Made by a program: the position numbers and the translations under genes. Under the pieces are notes generated by a model. That model was not told the origin of the DNA and made no database searches. It saw nothing but the letters and a program-made list of their open reading frames with translations. From Argopecten irradians (Eukaryota; Mollusca; Bivalvia; Pectinida; Pectinidae), in assembly GCF_041381155.1 (NCBI RefSeq), contig NC_091136.1, forward strand, positions 50,024,284 to 50,088,283: 64,000 nt of DNA, in the 5' to 3' direction. Positions 11,881 through 26,931 of this stretch are shown one piece after another. Numbering within the stretch: the first letter of the stretch is position 1; each line of letters opens with the position of its first letter.

Positions 11881-14800
11881 AAAATCAACAAGAAGTTTTA
11901 AAGAGGTGATGATGCTACCATATGCCAGATGATTGTCGATCAGTATAATGACTGACACTTACAGTTACTGATGTCATCAGATTGAGCTATAAAATAACCT
12001 TCACCAAGCAAGTAAAGAAACATCGACAAAAGTCCAATTGTCATGTCTCATAAGTGCACTTACAATCTTACATTTAAAACGTTAATGTCACATCGACGGA
12101 ATATAACTATCTGATACTTATCAGATATACAATTTTATTGGCTGATGTTATCAGATAGAACCAATTCATCAAGAGCTATCTATTATATATATACCTTAGA
12201 ATTATTATTCGGATACCAATGGTTTTTTGCACATGTAACAATATTTTGCCGCGTCGTCTACCGTAAGGTATTCGGGGGTATACATCTACGCCATTATCGT
12301 TATCGCCCAATTATATGCGGATTATTACAAAGCCGTGTAAAGGGTGGCTATATCCCGTGTGTGTTAAGAGTCCTGATAACATCCGGATCCGACACATTCA
12401 GCATACAAATTATATGTACTGTGACTTATCCGGCCCACACTAACTGCTCGGCTGATGAAGTGAAGAGATATTTGAAATAACCGAAAAAAAGAAAACCCAT
12501 TTGAAATGTTCATGTCTGTGAAAGGCTTTTAAGATTAACCGATAAATTAAAAGCTTAACCATTAGACGGTTTGATCAAAGTAAGTGAGCGAATCGGGTTG
12601 CGGACGGTGAGTGTCAGGGTTTTGGTGTTATTGTATCCCCGTAAAACATACATAAGACCCAGATTTTAATCTCGATCTACTTGGTTCCACTTGTACAGAT
12701 ATGATATTTACAAACACGTAATTTGTAATTTATATATATAACTGATCTTTAAAATCCAAGGTGTACATTTAAATAAAAGTGTCAAATTTTAGCATTAAGA
12801 GATTGCTTTTCTGACAGACATTGAGATGGAATTTGCTTTATAATTTATGTACTGTTCTCTATTCATAAGAAAACGCATCTATAAATTTTCCATAAAAGCC
12901 AGAAAAAAAGCCATATCTAAATAATATCTTTCTTTCTCAATGCTTTTTACACTAAGTACTAGTGAACACCGATAAGATTGGAGTAAAAGTCACTTGGAGA
13001 TGATCTTAGTCTTTTTACAAATGCTAATAAGAAATTTCCGCAGAATGAAATCTTCCTGATCTAGAAAAAGTAATTATATGGGTAACTTCAAATCAAAACT
13101 GGATCTAAAGAATACTTTTTACGAGACGACGCGCCTGTATGACAATCTTCCAACCGATTATTAATATGAATATTTCCGTATTATCCTTCACCAGTCGCCT
13201 TATGTCATATGCTACTTAAATATCATCCTCCTCACTTTTGTTCTGTCTGTTAGTGTGATAAGGTCTGATATATATTATCATAGCGCATGAGAAATAACGA
13301 TCGAATCGGTCTAACGAACTGGCCAATACTCGGATATTAACCCATGAAAACAGCACATACTTATCGGCGATTCTGGATAGGATAGATAATGCTATTACAG
13401 ATCAAACTTGCATACTCTACTTCCTGTTCGATTAACTTAAAATTAAAAAATATCATCGAGCCAAATTAAAGCCAGCATAAATTTTCAAACAGTTATCCGT
13501 CGTTAAATCTTTGCTAGAAAACTAACAAAGAATAAGTTTATGTATTAACGTGTATATAAAATACATAAATAAAATTAAAATAAATAAATAATATAATAAA
13601 TGTTAAAGAAAATATTATAAAATAAATACGAAACACAATTAAAGTTAGATAAACGGATAATATAAAAATAAAATTACTTATATGGAGGTTATTGACAAGC
13701 ATTTTAAGGCAAATATTTCTGTTTTGGTAGCTCTTTGCGCACTTCCCGATGTCATAACTTAGGGAATTCAAATAAATGTAAAGGCAAAACAAATATATGC
13801 AAAGAGAAAAGAAGAAAGGACATTTTACCAAATTAACATTCCTCAAACACAACATGAGTATAGTGATTAGCAATGCGAGTATCCATCCAGATTGTAAATT
13901 TGTACGTTCATTTATATAATATTCATCTACTTTGACCTCATAATTTTTTATCATGTTTAAGAATAATATAATAATATAAGTTTACTTATAATTATAAGTA
14001 AAAAATTATTACCTGTGCGTTCTAACTAATATCAAATACTCAAACTTAAACATTTTTTTTCTTTATAAGAATGTTACACATTATAAAACTTTAATCTTAG
14101 TCAGTTAATATTGACAAACGAGCATCTATGGAAAAGTTGTACGAAGAGGTTATACCAACTATCACTGGTCAGTTGATGACCAGACTCAATATTAAACCTC
14201 GTTGCTTAAGGCATTAGTTACACATACTAACAATACAATGTAAAGAATTCTCTGTATTTTGGGTGGGTTAGTAATACTCTTCAAATGAAATAGATAAATT
14301 CCATTTACAAACGCGACCGCTGTAAAAACAGCCGAAGGGATGACGGAAAGCGTACCACCTCATCACGGGATTCATTACAGATGAGAAGCACCAGATAGGT
14401 AACATATTAAGTGTTTCATATCCCTAGGGCCATTCTTACATATAGGATTTTATAAGAGATTAATTCACATTTCAAAGTTTTTGGTGAAGTATAATTATGT
14501 CTTCTCCAATACTCTATTGAAATGAGCGAATGATTCAATCAATCGCGTAACCTTCACATATAGATTTGGAAACAATTTGATTTAGAAAGGCATGGTTTGT
14601 CAACAACAGAGGTTTATGAAAATTAAATCATACAATATGTTGAATTTTTATATCAGGCACTAACGAAAACCTTCTATATGAATAAGTCTTACACGGATAT
14701 GACCGCAATAATCATCACAAGCGAAATAAAATATTAGATAACTTTTAAAGATTAATTTTGATATTTGTTTATAAATTTACCCCAATTTCGTTGCAATATA

Positions 14801-15194
14801 TTCTAGGTACATGATGGCACAATGTTGTTGTTTGAGGTGATTTTAATGTAATTATTAATTTATTTATCATATAAATTTATTTCTTGGTATTTCATTAAGT
14901 GTGTGTCATCGTTCAAAGAAAAGTAACGGATTATACACCTTTTTTTAAATCAATACAAAACCATATTGATGTCTTACAAATTTATTATTCGTAAGTAAGT
15001 GGCAAGTAGGATGCATTTTTGTGATGCAAAATTTTAATTAACCAAAAAAAAGCGAATCACTACTACAAACACCAATAAAACCGTCTAGGATAGAACACAC
15101 ACGAAAGTGAATATTACTCAGGAATTAAGCCCGAACTGATTGTAATTTTGCTATGATTTTATTGATTAAAAATTAAACAAACTAGAAAACCACT
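11881..15194. other. AT-rich intergenic DNA; one hydrophobic open frame noted
   Basis: No recognised gene. A 138-codon minus-strand frame at 13538-13954 would encode a Phe/Ile/Leu-rich protein with several possible membrane segments. The strand is T-rich and A-poor there, which lowers stop-codon frequency, so the frame may be compositional. Confidence 0.45.
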
Positions 15195-15414
15195 ATGATC
15201 AATCAGTTTCGCTTTCGTCCCCAGGTAATGTTATTCCCGAAGGTAAGTCATTAGCATCGCCTCAAAGATGGCGGACATTTTATGGGTCTACAAAACCTCC
15301 AGCGAGCCATTTTTAAGGCTTTTGTTTCTATTTAAGGTGAAAGTCTTACCGATGTGTTTGCCACATCTGGAACAAAAGACCTGTCATAGCCATACATGTA
15401 TAATTGATATATAA
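15195..15414 (+). promoter_or_regulatory. YY1-like motif with strong start context and donor sites (candidate first-exon region)
   Basis: AAGATGGCGGAC at 15265-15276 matches the YY1 consensus often found just downstream of transcription starts. Its ATG at 15268 has G at +4 and A at -3 and opens a 48-residue frame ending at 15412-15414. Upstream, a 16-codon frame from the ATG at 15195 runs straight into a strong AAG|GTAAGT donor at 15243. Local GC is raised. No partner exon was identified and the peptide is not recognised. Confidence 0.2.
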
Positions 15415-18400
15415 ATGTTTCTCACGCGCTAGCAAGCGAATGCTTCTACCCTGGATAGTATAATTCACAATCAAAGTAGGGTCAGCTTACCTTTAATATT
15501 GGCTTAGCCTATCTAAATCAAAACGATCCATGTTTAATACTTGATTTTCGTGTCAAAATCATAACGCCAAAGATTTTATAAGCAAAATGGTTAAAATCAA
15601 ACCCTTCGATTATCGCACAACTCTGAAAACTTCTTTTGTGACATGACATCTTCCCAATTTAAGCTTGACAAATTAACAAACAGTTTTAACGGTTCCAGGT
15701 TACTAACTTATTGTTTGAAAATAAAAAAAAGGAGTCGAAAGGACATAACGCGAGCAATCAAGAGGTTTATTAGTACTTTGACGTGATAATTATGTCGCAG
15801 CACGTGCCGACGCATTATATACGACGAGATGAGAGAGGTAAGTTGCTTAATGAACGATTGTAAAACTACTAATATCTTTTCATGTTCACGGAATCCTGTT
15901 GGTCTTAATTAGTACCTCTCCGTGTTTCATTGTTTTATTCCTATTCCTTTTAATCATTACGGTGTAAAACAAAGTCGATGACATAATCTCGTCTGGATGC
16001 CTGTGAGAAACACATCAAGTGAATTATTGGACGATATTTACTCTGCAGTTCACGGTATTTTCAACCCTAAAAAGTCATAAATCTATTCCCATCGATATCT
16101 CATTTTGTTATTATACTGAAACGTATGCTAATTGCACTTTCTAGTAACGAAGCATTCAAAGAACCTGTTTATGACTTTATAAAATTGAAATTACCTTTAA
16201 CTTCAAACGTACAAAACAATTTAAATGTTAATTATAATATGGTGACCTTATGGCTCTATATGTCACATATTGTGATCGGATTTCTTTCATTTCGTGTTGT
16301 TTTAAAATAATAACGGGTCAAATATTAAATAATGTGTATAACCAAAACACAATATCAGGTATCCAATCCGGTACGCTAATCTTAAAGAGGATAGTAACCT
16401 GCATTTTCACCCTTGTTCTTTCCACGCACGCAGACGTTTCTAACAGTCAATAGACTTAAGAGGTTGTTATTATCAAAGACGGTTCGCTATTACAATTAAA
16501 CACTTATCTCATATCGATTAGGTATTGCGATACGTGTATAAATGAACTGTTATGATATGCCTGGAGCACTGCACTTTAACACTCTTACATCAAAAAGAGG
16601 TTAATAGTAGGAGTACTGGAGATATTGAAACGTATACATTATGAAGATTATCAGTGATATCATTGTAGATGAATGTTACCTGATAGTATCAATGGCATTG
16701 TATATATCGGGTCAATCTCGTCGCCATTTTTATTCACTTATTGAAATTAGATAAATCATGGCCATTGTATAACCCTTTCTTATTGACTTAGTTACTTCCC
16801 ATGTATGTTTTATCCATTTTCATTTGTTTGTGAATTTCAAATATTTTTCATATTATTGTTTTTGATAGTGTTTTTCGATCAACTGCCATATCATGACAGT
16901 TTACATTTATTCACCAACAAGCTGTTTTTCGTTTATTTGATTTTGTCACCATAACCTGTATGAAGGTGTTGTCAATTAACTATAGCACTGCCAGTTCTCT
17001 TATATTAGTCCTATTTCATTAGTAGACATGCTGTATTATCTAAATTCCTAAATTGACAAAGGTTTGAACGGTTCTTGGTGTGGATCACAAGCGGTTTTTT
17101 TTTAAATTTTTGTTGAGTTGCCTTATGATCTGTTTATTTTATTCCTATAAAAACTGTATATTGATACTTGTATAATATTTTCTTTCTCCTTCAAAATACG
17201 ATACAATGCAAATGAAAACAAATTGTGTACAGTGGATATTTTGATTCCAGATAAAATTCCATGTAGGTCTAAGTAAGTAAAAATTAGTTATCATTTAATA
17301 TCATCGACTTAATTTACTTTTGGGAAAATATTAAAAAAAATATGTATAAAGATAAAAAATATATCAGAATAATTTCGTTATTTTTTTGAAGGCATTTTGT
17401 ATCCTTTTGAACAAACTTTTCTTTCATATTTTGATTATTGCAGTTACAGTATGTGTTTTAGTTTTAGATTTACTGCAGACTGACGGACTTTCAAGTGTAG
17501 TCAGGTTTAAATGATTCTAATTATTTAATCATTTTGCGTGTATTTTGAAATAAATGAAGGAAATTTATAATGTTCCTAAGTCTACTTTTAGCATTTGTTT
17601 GGTATTTGGGCCAGATTTGTATTTATATAATTAAGATATATCATTATCGTCGCTTGATAAGTCGATAGAAATGGGATGTCCATGCTTGTCCGACACTTGA
17701 CCACATACCCGACCAATATTCCCCGGACAATAGACTGTATCTGTACCTGAAGTAAAAGTAAATATTTATACAGAGAACGCATTAGTTGGCATTAGCAGGA
17801 TGAGTGAGGTTGACTCCGAATTTAATTCGTTTATACGTTACAATTTAGTGACCACCTTACGCCCATCACTGGTCAAGTGTCCGTGCCAGGCTCCGGTCAC
17901 AGATTCCTCGGGCTTGTTTGGACAAGACGAGGCTATCATCGTTAAATCTATAGATGTTTCAAACCAGAAAAACCGAGAATAGAGTTTCAGAAAAAGATAT
18001 TTAACATCCGATAATTGTGGCTGTGTATTTGGATAGGTGGTATCCGACAAAATGGTATGTTGATTCAGAAGTGTCAAATCGATGGTAGTCTTGTCAGCTT
18101 ACATACACTGTATCAATCGTTACTGTCCATAAACATTTGTAAGGTGGATACTCTTTACAGTCTAGTTAAGTTAATTAATCATTTATTTTAGTCATATAAA
18201 AAACGACAACTAAATAACACAATTTGTATATTTTCCTTTTTATATAGATGACAAACCTACATTGAAGGTAAAGTTGTAAGAAAAAGGAGGCTGGGATTAC
18301 CGATTTTGTCACTGGTATCAGTTAGGTACTCGCTACGTGTTGACGTGGATATTGACATGATCTGATAATTCTGGAGATTTGTACTGCGTTCCACGAGTCG

Positions 18401-21400
18401 AAGTGTAGGTATATCTCTAACTCTGAGTGATTTTGACAGCCAAAGTAACAAAGCCGACCGTCATAAGGCGCCTTACCTTACGGAAACGCGAACCCACTAA
18501 TCTGATTAAATTTAATGAAGATTAATATCTGAAACTGTGTCCAGTGTCCGAAATGTGTGAAAGTGACACTGACCACCCTGATATATGACCCAGAAATTGA
18601 AAGAAAAAACGATATTAAATACTTATAACCTATATTTAACCTCCAATATGTCCTGAAACAGGAACCAGATGATTTGATTGCATTTCGACTCTGTTTCTTG
18701 AGTGAGTTTGACCTTTACGTCTAAGGATTATTCAAAACGCTTGCGGAATACTCATATTTAAAGACTTGGTTTTCTTTCAAACGTAAAACATATACAAGTA
18801 CATATAGAAAATTAAATGTAGTCAACATGTTAAAACTCTTATGAAAAGGAAATTGCACATTATGTTAACAATTGTTTGAAATAAAATGATATAGAATCAA
18901 ATTGTGAATAATAAAAACAGCTGATGGTTTTATTTTGGTAAAGGATTGTTATTGTTAAAGATGCTCCACCGCGGACAGAGCATAAACGATACTCATCACT
19001 TGAACAATAATTGGTGTTCAATTGTGTATATATACGTCTAATTACTAACACCAAAAAATAATATAAAAATAATTTATTTTGCCTTTGGTGTATGCATAAT
19101 CCGTACTTCATTCCATATAGGACATAGTGCCACGGGTTTTTTTTTTCGGAATGCAATTAATTATTTTTAATATTGTTTCTTTAAGTAAAATTAGAACCTT
19201 AAACTTTTCAATGGTGGTAATGGCGTAAAGTAACTTTTGTCACTGAAGAAAAATTCTACCTGCTCCTGTTTTTTTGAGAAGAAATACCGTTCGCCAGCGG
19301 TGGAGAATATTTAAATGATGACATCATCTGTTGAATCAAACAAATACGATATAACCTATCTGTTATTTAGTGATGTTTTGCATCTGCAGCAGGAATAATA
19401 TCTTGGCGAGAAGAAGGTGGCCGAAAAAATAACCTTTCACTTCAGTTTATTTTTCTCAATAAATATAATTTGAGATGCATGACATAAAGTTTTTTGGATA
19501 TGATATTTCATAAAACTTATTTCAAATGGCCATCGATTTGCTCGTCAAAATCCGAAAAAATAAACGACTTTGTTCACGGAATCTCGACAAGTAAAAAACC
19601 AAAACAAAAACAAAATGTCAATGTCTACACATATTCAAACGGTCAGCAACACAGTGTATTTACATTATAAAACATAAACACGTATTAAATTGTTTTTGAG
19701 ATAAGATTGCATTAATCCTTTTGCAAAACATAGATATAACCTCAAGAAAAAAATAATTATTGACTCCAACGCAATATCTTCACACATTGGAATGGTCAAA
19801 GACACAGTGTACGGTACGTAGCAAGGTGGAAAAAGGTTGTAATATAAAAACAAAAACACCATTACGTAATTGATCTATTTTTGGAGAAAAACTACGTATA
19901 TTATCATTGTATTGTGTTCCGAAGTTCATTTTGGGTTCTCTTTCTGATTGTTTATCTGGTGTAATGGTATCTGACAGTCCCCTGATCAATCAAGTCAGTA
20001 TTTACTGATCAATTATAATATACAAATACCAATTCTGTGTGACGTTTTTTTTTGTAAATGATATTTCAATCCTCTCTTTTATTACACGTATCCCTCCGCA
20101 CCTTATTAAATCAACTAAGTATTTAATAGTGTAAGCTTACACTGAATGTCTTCGCGCTAACATTTGACCTTGTGTCCCCATAGAGACCGATATTACTTCG
20201 ACCAATGCAGAAAAGCAACAAAACTCACGGCATACTTGTGAGATAACACCAAGCCGTAAATAAAACAGATGATCAGTTGTCGCACGTGGCGACTAAGTGG
20301 ATGTGCTGCAGATACACATTATCAAATATATTGGCAAGTTAATTGGAGCTTAATCACATTACAAGGAATCGTGTCCAGCTCGTACATTTCACGCACGCCA
20401 TGACCGCGTTCACAAAATGACTAGGAAGCGAAGAGACATAACCATATTACTCTGAAGCACTTTGAAGTTTTCAGCTAAAATGACGTTCAGCTAGAAACAA
20501 GAGAGTTTCATTCGCGGATTGTAACTCCAATCAATAGTAAGCCGCCGAATATAATTAGATACTCAAAATTAAATGCTTTCTATCGGCAGATCAATAAACC
20601 GGAAGATGGACAGTCGTTATACATTGACTTCTCCCTTCAAATCGGGATCATTACTTCCGGTTTGTTTTTCAGTGATGCGTAAATTGCTGTGTGTTGCTGA
20701 TGTTCAATTCTTTCATGTGACAACAATTATCCGATTTGAAGAGATAATGTTTGATTATTGTATCAAGCTTGATATAAACATTCTGCTGCTGATATGATGA
20801 CGTATTCACCAGCAATCTGATATTTGATTTGATTATCATAGTGACATGGTTTACTTTTATCTAGTATTGTATATCCTTTGTATTCTGTTGACACAAATAA
20901 CACCTATATTTAGTTGTTTTATTCGGACACTCTCGACAGGTTGAGAATTAACTTGATTGGCCCTGATGAAAACAAGAAAATTATGGGCGGCATTGTCATT
21001 TCAATGCTAAAAGGTCCTTTGGCATGAATACAACTTGTTGATGATTGTGATTGCTCTATCAGATATAATACAGTAAACGATTGTTGTATATAAAAAGATG
21101 ATAAACATACTTTAGTACAGTATCGGAAATTTCATCACGAATAATCACTAAGACATGATTACTCTTAAAAGTGTTCATTTATGGTAGATATTTATGGAAT
21201 TAAGGCATGAATTTATAAAGCAAAACTGAGCTAATCGGAAAATAAACAATATATTTAGTGATGTCAATATATATATTCATCTTCTATGAAGATACCAACA
21301 AAGGTCTAAAATAAAACGGTATTCTGGTTACATGGAATAATTATAGTTGAACCTAAGTATGAATACGATAGACATTTCCATAAGGTGTCCTGATTATGTA

Positions 21401-24086
21401 GGAATGTCCACACAAGAATGAACATCTACCAATGTCTGACATGTGGTAGCCTGTAAGGTAGAGATGTCAGTTATTATCTTAACGTTGTAATTGCTTTGTT
21501 ACACCTTAAGTGGGTATAATTTGAACAACATGTTTATCTGTGATGTAGATATGGTATCTAGTCTAGTATCGCAGGTCTGATCACATAGTAGATATACCCG
21601 TGTCATAGTCCAATTACGTCAATATTTATGTGTTTGTGACACCATCACTACTGTCACACTCGTGGTGGTAAATTTGTTTATATTATGAAGTTTTATTGAT
21701 TTTGATATGAAAAAACACGTCGCTGTCACAGGCTATTGTATTGTTTTCACTCGTCTTTTATTTGAAGAACCCCGGGCTCACAATTTTTACCGCGAGCAAA
21801 ATTGGACACACATCGTCATTTCAGCGAGTCACGAGGCTGGTAAAGCTGAAGCAACCATCACATCTAGTAAACAAATAAGTGAAATAATACTAAACAGATT
21901 TAATACAATAACCTTAAATGGATGTTCGATTTGTGAAAAAAATGCTCACATTTACTGTGTTACGATTTACTGTATGTTGATAAAGGTTGAACTTACTTCA
22001 ACATTCAAAATTATAGCATAGGCATACAGGTAAGTGATTTGAATAATTTGATTACAGCTGGATTTGGTTTTCATATTTCCGTGAAAGTTCAGTAATTAAT
22101 TCTGTTAATGTGTTGTTTGAACATCCTCTAGGCGTTCGCCTCCAGACTGTGATGTCGTACCTTCCACTCCTGTCATTATCGCCGACAAATTCTAAGACAT
22201 TAACGCTCTAGCTTGTTTTAAAACGCGTTTAAGTATTAATTAACACGAATCCAAGATCCCTTAACAAGATGATCCTATAACTAGAGGAGATGGGTGATGT
22301 CGTAGAGGGGAGCTGACATCTCCGGCCGAACACAGCCGAAAATATGACATCTGCTAAACTGCGTCTTCCTGTTTCTAATCAAGGCCAACACATGACCTCT
22401 ACTGATGGACAGAGCTTTCGTGTTGAGAAGTCAAAATATGACATCTCCTTCATAACAGATCGTTCTCGTGTCCTCCCATTGGAGAGGTAGGCGGGTGGAA
22501 ATCTGTCACCTTTTACTATCATAACTATTAAAAAATACAAATGAACATATTTTCAGTATTTAAAAATGAATGTATTTTCTTCAAAAATACAATTACAAAT
22601 AATGTAACACATTTGTTAAAATGTTTAAAACGTTTTCTTCAAATAGATTCTTTTAAACCAGAAATTTGCAGTATCTTAAAAAAATCAAATTATCGAAGAA
22701 GTCTTTTCTGCCATTTATTCTGTACTAAATCCACATCCTTGCAACCATCGGTAAAGTAAGTACATGGGACAACCGAGTTTAAGGCTTCATGGTTTTGTGG
22801 TTAGTTATGTGGTTTACTTATTTCACGATTTTTCACATATTTCGATCATGAGGTATTTAGTTTCTCGATGGTTGACATATGACAAGAATCACCAATGAAC
22901 CATTTGATTTAGTGATTCCTTGTCTGCAATATAGCAGTATAATGTTTATCACTGGCAGCCCTGACCATAGGATATATCATTATCAAATAACTCAAACCTA
23001 TATAGAATATCTGTCATGATACTGATATAGACGTTAAAGTCATTCGATACATGCTTGTCCGTCAATGGTCAAGCATTTATTTTTGATGCTATTATCTTCT
23101 TGTCCCTAGGACAAATCTCTCGCCATTTTCCTGTGGGAAAGTCCACAACACCGTGTACGGACACGTCAACAGGAGATTGGCCGATGATCATTATTATATG
23201 TAAAATTTCAATAGACCATTAGAACTCTTTACGACTTTCTTATAATTCATCCCGGGGCACTAACTAAACAACCTATATATGACAACTTGATATTGTCCAG
23301 CACCCCTCCAGCTTGAGTATGTTATGAACTAATTGTAGGACAATCGATATCATTAAACACTCTTTCAAGCAGACCATTTACGGGGCTATCTGTGAGTTCC
23401 ACGTATGCGGATGAAGTGTTTAAATTGACCCTTACAATCATAGCACCAGGACTGATCGCTGATAAGTGAGGCGTTACGATAATTACCACTCTATCTATAT
23501 CTCCTCCGGCTGCCATATTGCCCTGGGTAGCTCTTTTTGTGATCATGTCTTCTTCCACTTACTCTTAACCTCTACGCCCTATTAACCACAAAACAACAAA
23601 GGAATCCGTTACTTATGATAAAAGTTTACACTCACTTATCATCATTTCATAAATACATTATTGATGCAAAATGCTGATATGCAGTTTCAAAATTTGTTAA
23701 ATGGTTTAATTACTTCTTCTTAGAAATCAGCCGGTGACTTGGGGCGGTGGTTGAAGAAAACAATACAGAAAGCATTTCATAGTTTAACAATGTAAACAAT
23801 ATTTACATCTTAAGTGCTATTAGGAGACAATTGTTCCACATAAATGGATATGCTTTAAGTAACAATAATGGAAATTAACGTTGACCATCAAACATATTGA
23901 AGTATACACGAATTAGTAATGTGTCAGAAGAAATAAGTTTTTAACATAATTCATTACATCATATCTTGAAGATATTCATTTACGGACATCAGATAGCGTG
24001 AAACATATACAATTTCCCCTAAAAAGACAATATAACGATTTAGCCATTATACATTATGTCAAGCCCCATTTTTATGGTTGCTTGAA
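15415..24086. other. Long AT-rich gene desert
   Basis: Scanning both strands gave only short frames without recognisable domains. A GC-richer patch at about 22120-22510 could be a conserved noncoding or regulatory segment. A 78-codon minus-strand frame at 23322-23558 has fairly coding-like composition, but I recognise no family and see no convincing splice junctions. Confidence 0.5.
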
Positions 24087-24280
24087 GTTGGCTCAACATT
24101 CGACATTCGACATTCAACATTCTAATATGATGCGTTATCACTGGTCAACGAGCATACGTTCATGTGGATCTCGTGTAGTGTGACATACAACATTCGCATA
24201 CTGAATTCATAAAGTTCAAAACTTAAGCTTTTGGAAAATGATCAAGGTTTGAATATTGAATGTCGATTGTCGAGCTGCAA
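24087..24280. repeat. Inverted repeat built from TCGACATT words
   Basis: The left arm at about 24089-24122 carries repeated ACATTCGACATTC words. The right arm at about 24249-24276 carries GAATGTCGATTGTCGAGCT, its approximate reverse complement. The spacer is ~130 bp. It is probably a relic of a small terminal-inverted-repeat element. Confidence 0.5.
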
Positions 24281-24852
24281 AACATTAAAAATGTGATTGT
24301 CGTATGGCGAGCTGAACAACAATCAAAAGTCAGCTGGTTGGTCAGTGGAATCGCTCAGTAAATTTTTGAATGTCGACAACATCTTTATGTTTAGTATTGT
24401 TTTTAAACATTATGCGCTTCAAATTTTGAATTAATAACGTTTGAATTTCTAATGTTTCAAATTATAACTTTGCAATTATATATTTTTTTTTCAAATTATG
24501 AATTTTCAAATTATATTTTCAAATTACATAAAACACTGAAAACGCTATTTTAAATTCACTGGATGGCGAATCCCACTTAATTGCTTATAAAATTCATCGG
24601 CGATCTTGATAGGTTGCATGAGATAATGCCTTTTTATACATTCTAGGAGGCATTAAAATGTCATTTCGTTATCTCATAAACAGAAAAAACAAATGAAACA
24701 AATATGAAGTGCTAAAAATGGACGCATTTACTACGCTAAACCAGGAAGTATGAAAGGACATGTCAAGTAATTATCCCATCTTAATTATATCAAAATCGAC
24801 ATAATTGTATTCATATTTTTATGAAATTGCGCAACTGTACTATCGTTTGTAA

Positions 24853-25435
24853 TGCGGCACAGAGGTGACACAAGAAATATTTTTAATGTAGGACAAAAAC
24901 AGAGTTGTTTCCCTTTAGGATTAATTAATTGTATTTTCATGAGCATAACGTCAAATTTCTACATAAAATATGAAGTCATATTTGTGCACACACTAATGAC
25001 GTAACAATCAAAATGATATTTTCACTGTCAATGCTGCATTCTGATTGGTCAAAAGCGAGTGAAAATATCAAAATTGATAATATAATATAAAAATAAAAAT
25101 ATAATAATTTTTTTGTGTAGTGTGAATTTTTTTTTCTTTTACGTGCTCACGTTAATAAAGGTATTACGAGAGCACGTGATAAGTTTTACGTGAGCACGTA
25201 AAAAAAGATCATTTTCACCCTAGATAAATTAAATAATTCTCCTTTTCCATAAATATATTTTTCACCTTACATAAAAAATATTTCTTACCTTACAAAAAAT
25301 GTTTTACGTGAGCACGCAAAAGAAAAAAAATACATAAAATAAAATATCTTGTCCTACATTTTCATGTCACCTTTGTGCCGCCGTAGTGCCGTACTTATTA
25401 CGTGCTCACGTAAAACATTAACGTGTTCACGAAAA
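24853..25435. repeat. Inverted-repeat element with a cluster of ACGTGAGCACGT motifs
   Basis: The left arm (about 24853-24897, with GCGGCACAGAGGTGACAC and AATGTAGGACAA) is mirrored by about 25350-25382 (TTGTCCTACATTTTCATGTC and CACCTTTGTGCCGC). Between and beyond them the 12-mer ACGTGAGCACGT or its reverse complement ACGTGCTCACGT occurs near 25141, 25188 and 25401. Imperfect forms lie near 25170, 25304 and 25422. Some copies contain the E-box CACGTG. There is no coding frame. Confidence 0.6.
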
Positions 25436-26931
25436 TAAAAATCGTGTCACCTCTGTCCCACTCTATTGGCATTGCACAATTTGAATTTTGACAAATAGCC
25501 TTCCATTGTTGTGAAATATATTTTTGAAAACGAAAAGTTGAATACAAAATATTTTCAAAAGAATTTTGAAATATTGTAGCTCTAAAGCGTTCTAAACAAT
25601 TGCCGAAGTACGTGTATTCGTTCTATTTTTTATTTACATCAGTTTTAACTAGGAATTGGGGCATCGGCATAAGTGCGGATATAGTGCATAATTATATTTT
25701 ACTTTGAAAATGCGCAAACATTACAACCAAGCAGATGAAATGGTTTAAGAACAAAGCACAATCCAAACTAAAGGTCAATGTCAGTAATTACATGCACACA
25801 TACAAACAAAAATAGATTTGTGTGAACGAAAATAAAAATCAAGCACTCCAAAAGAGCATGCATCATTTATTTCAGCGACGACATTTGTCATATACCCAGG
25901 AAACATAATTGATAACAGTTCAAATGTAAAAATTATCATTATTCAAGAGCATATCAAAATAAATTCTTGGAATAATATTGTAAAAGAAACAAATCACATT
26001 TACTTATAAGTCTATATCCTTGGCAACGTGTCAACGTATTTATCAATTTCGAAGAAAATTTAAATGCATATTGGGAGCAATCGTTGTCTGCATTTTTACC
26101 TAGTATATTGTACTGAAAATAAAAAGACATGTTGATATGTATTGCAATCTAAAGTGTATTTAAACATTAAACTTCAATAGCCATTTCAGATAAAAAGTTC
26201 TGGTGGCAAGGTGTTAATAAACGTAAGACACTACTGTAATGATATAGACTTAAAATTGAGCAATCTGATTAAAATGCTCTATCCGTGGCTTACCTCCCTT
26301 GTCTGAACATGATCATCAGGCGCAGTGTTCAATTAATTATTGTATTATGGAATATAACTATTTTCTTCAAAAATAATTAAATTAATTTAGAAACTCATGC
26401 AGAGACGAATAGAAATAAATGTTTTAATGAAAAAGAATATTCAAGACAAGGTATCGCAGAAATGTATTAATAGAAACTAGCAGTCAGTATGGAGTAAAGG
26501 GAACCACTGTGTTTAGGGGAGCCCTAAACATATCCCACTCCATGTGGTGTAAAATACATAGTCTGAAAGTATTAAATGTATATTGAAAAATGGTAAAAAT
26601 GGTTACTGCAATTGCGTAATATGATGTGATATCTAACTTTTAAAATAGTATACAATACTTTATTGTAAAACCATAGTTTATATGCAATTAATGAATTGTG
26701 TATTGGATATAACTAAGAATTAAACTTACGTAAGATGCCTTGTATTGTTCAACTTCATAAAATGAAATTAAGTCGAAATCAAATTGTAATTTAAATTGAG
26801 TCAATCATTTGTCTGTACATTAAATTCAATATGATAAAATGTAAGTATAATTTTAAACTATATAACATGATGATTTCATGGGTAGAAATAATCATGGTAC
26901 ACCCTCAAGGCAACAACGAAAACAACGCCAA
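25436..26931. other. AT-rich intergenic DNA, no gene seen
   Basis: No credible exons and no evident repeat units occur between the inverted-repeat element and the start of the 42-bp array. Confidence 0.55.

Noticed and set aside
23322..23558. 78-codon minus-strand frame with balanced composition
   Set aside because: No recognisable family and no convincing splice junctions or neighbouring exons. Kept only as a note in the intergenic entry.
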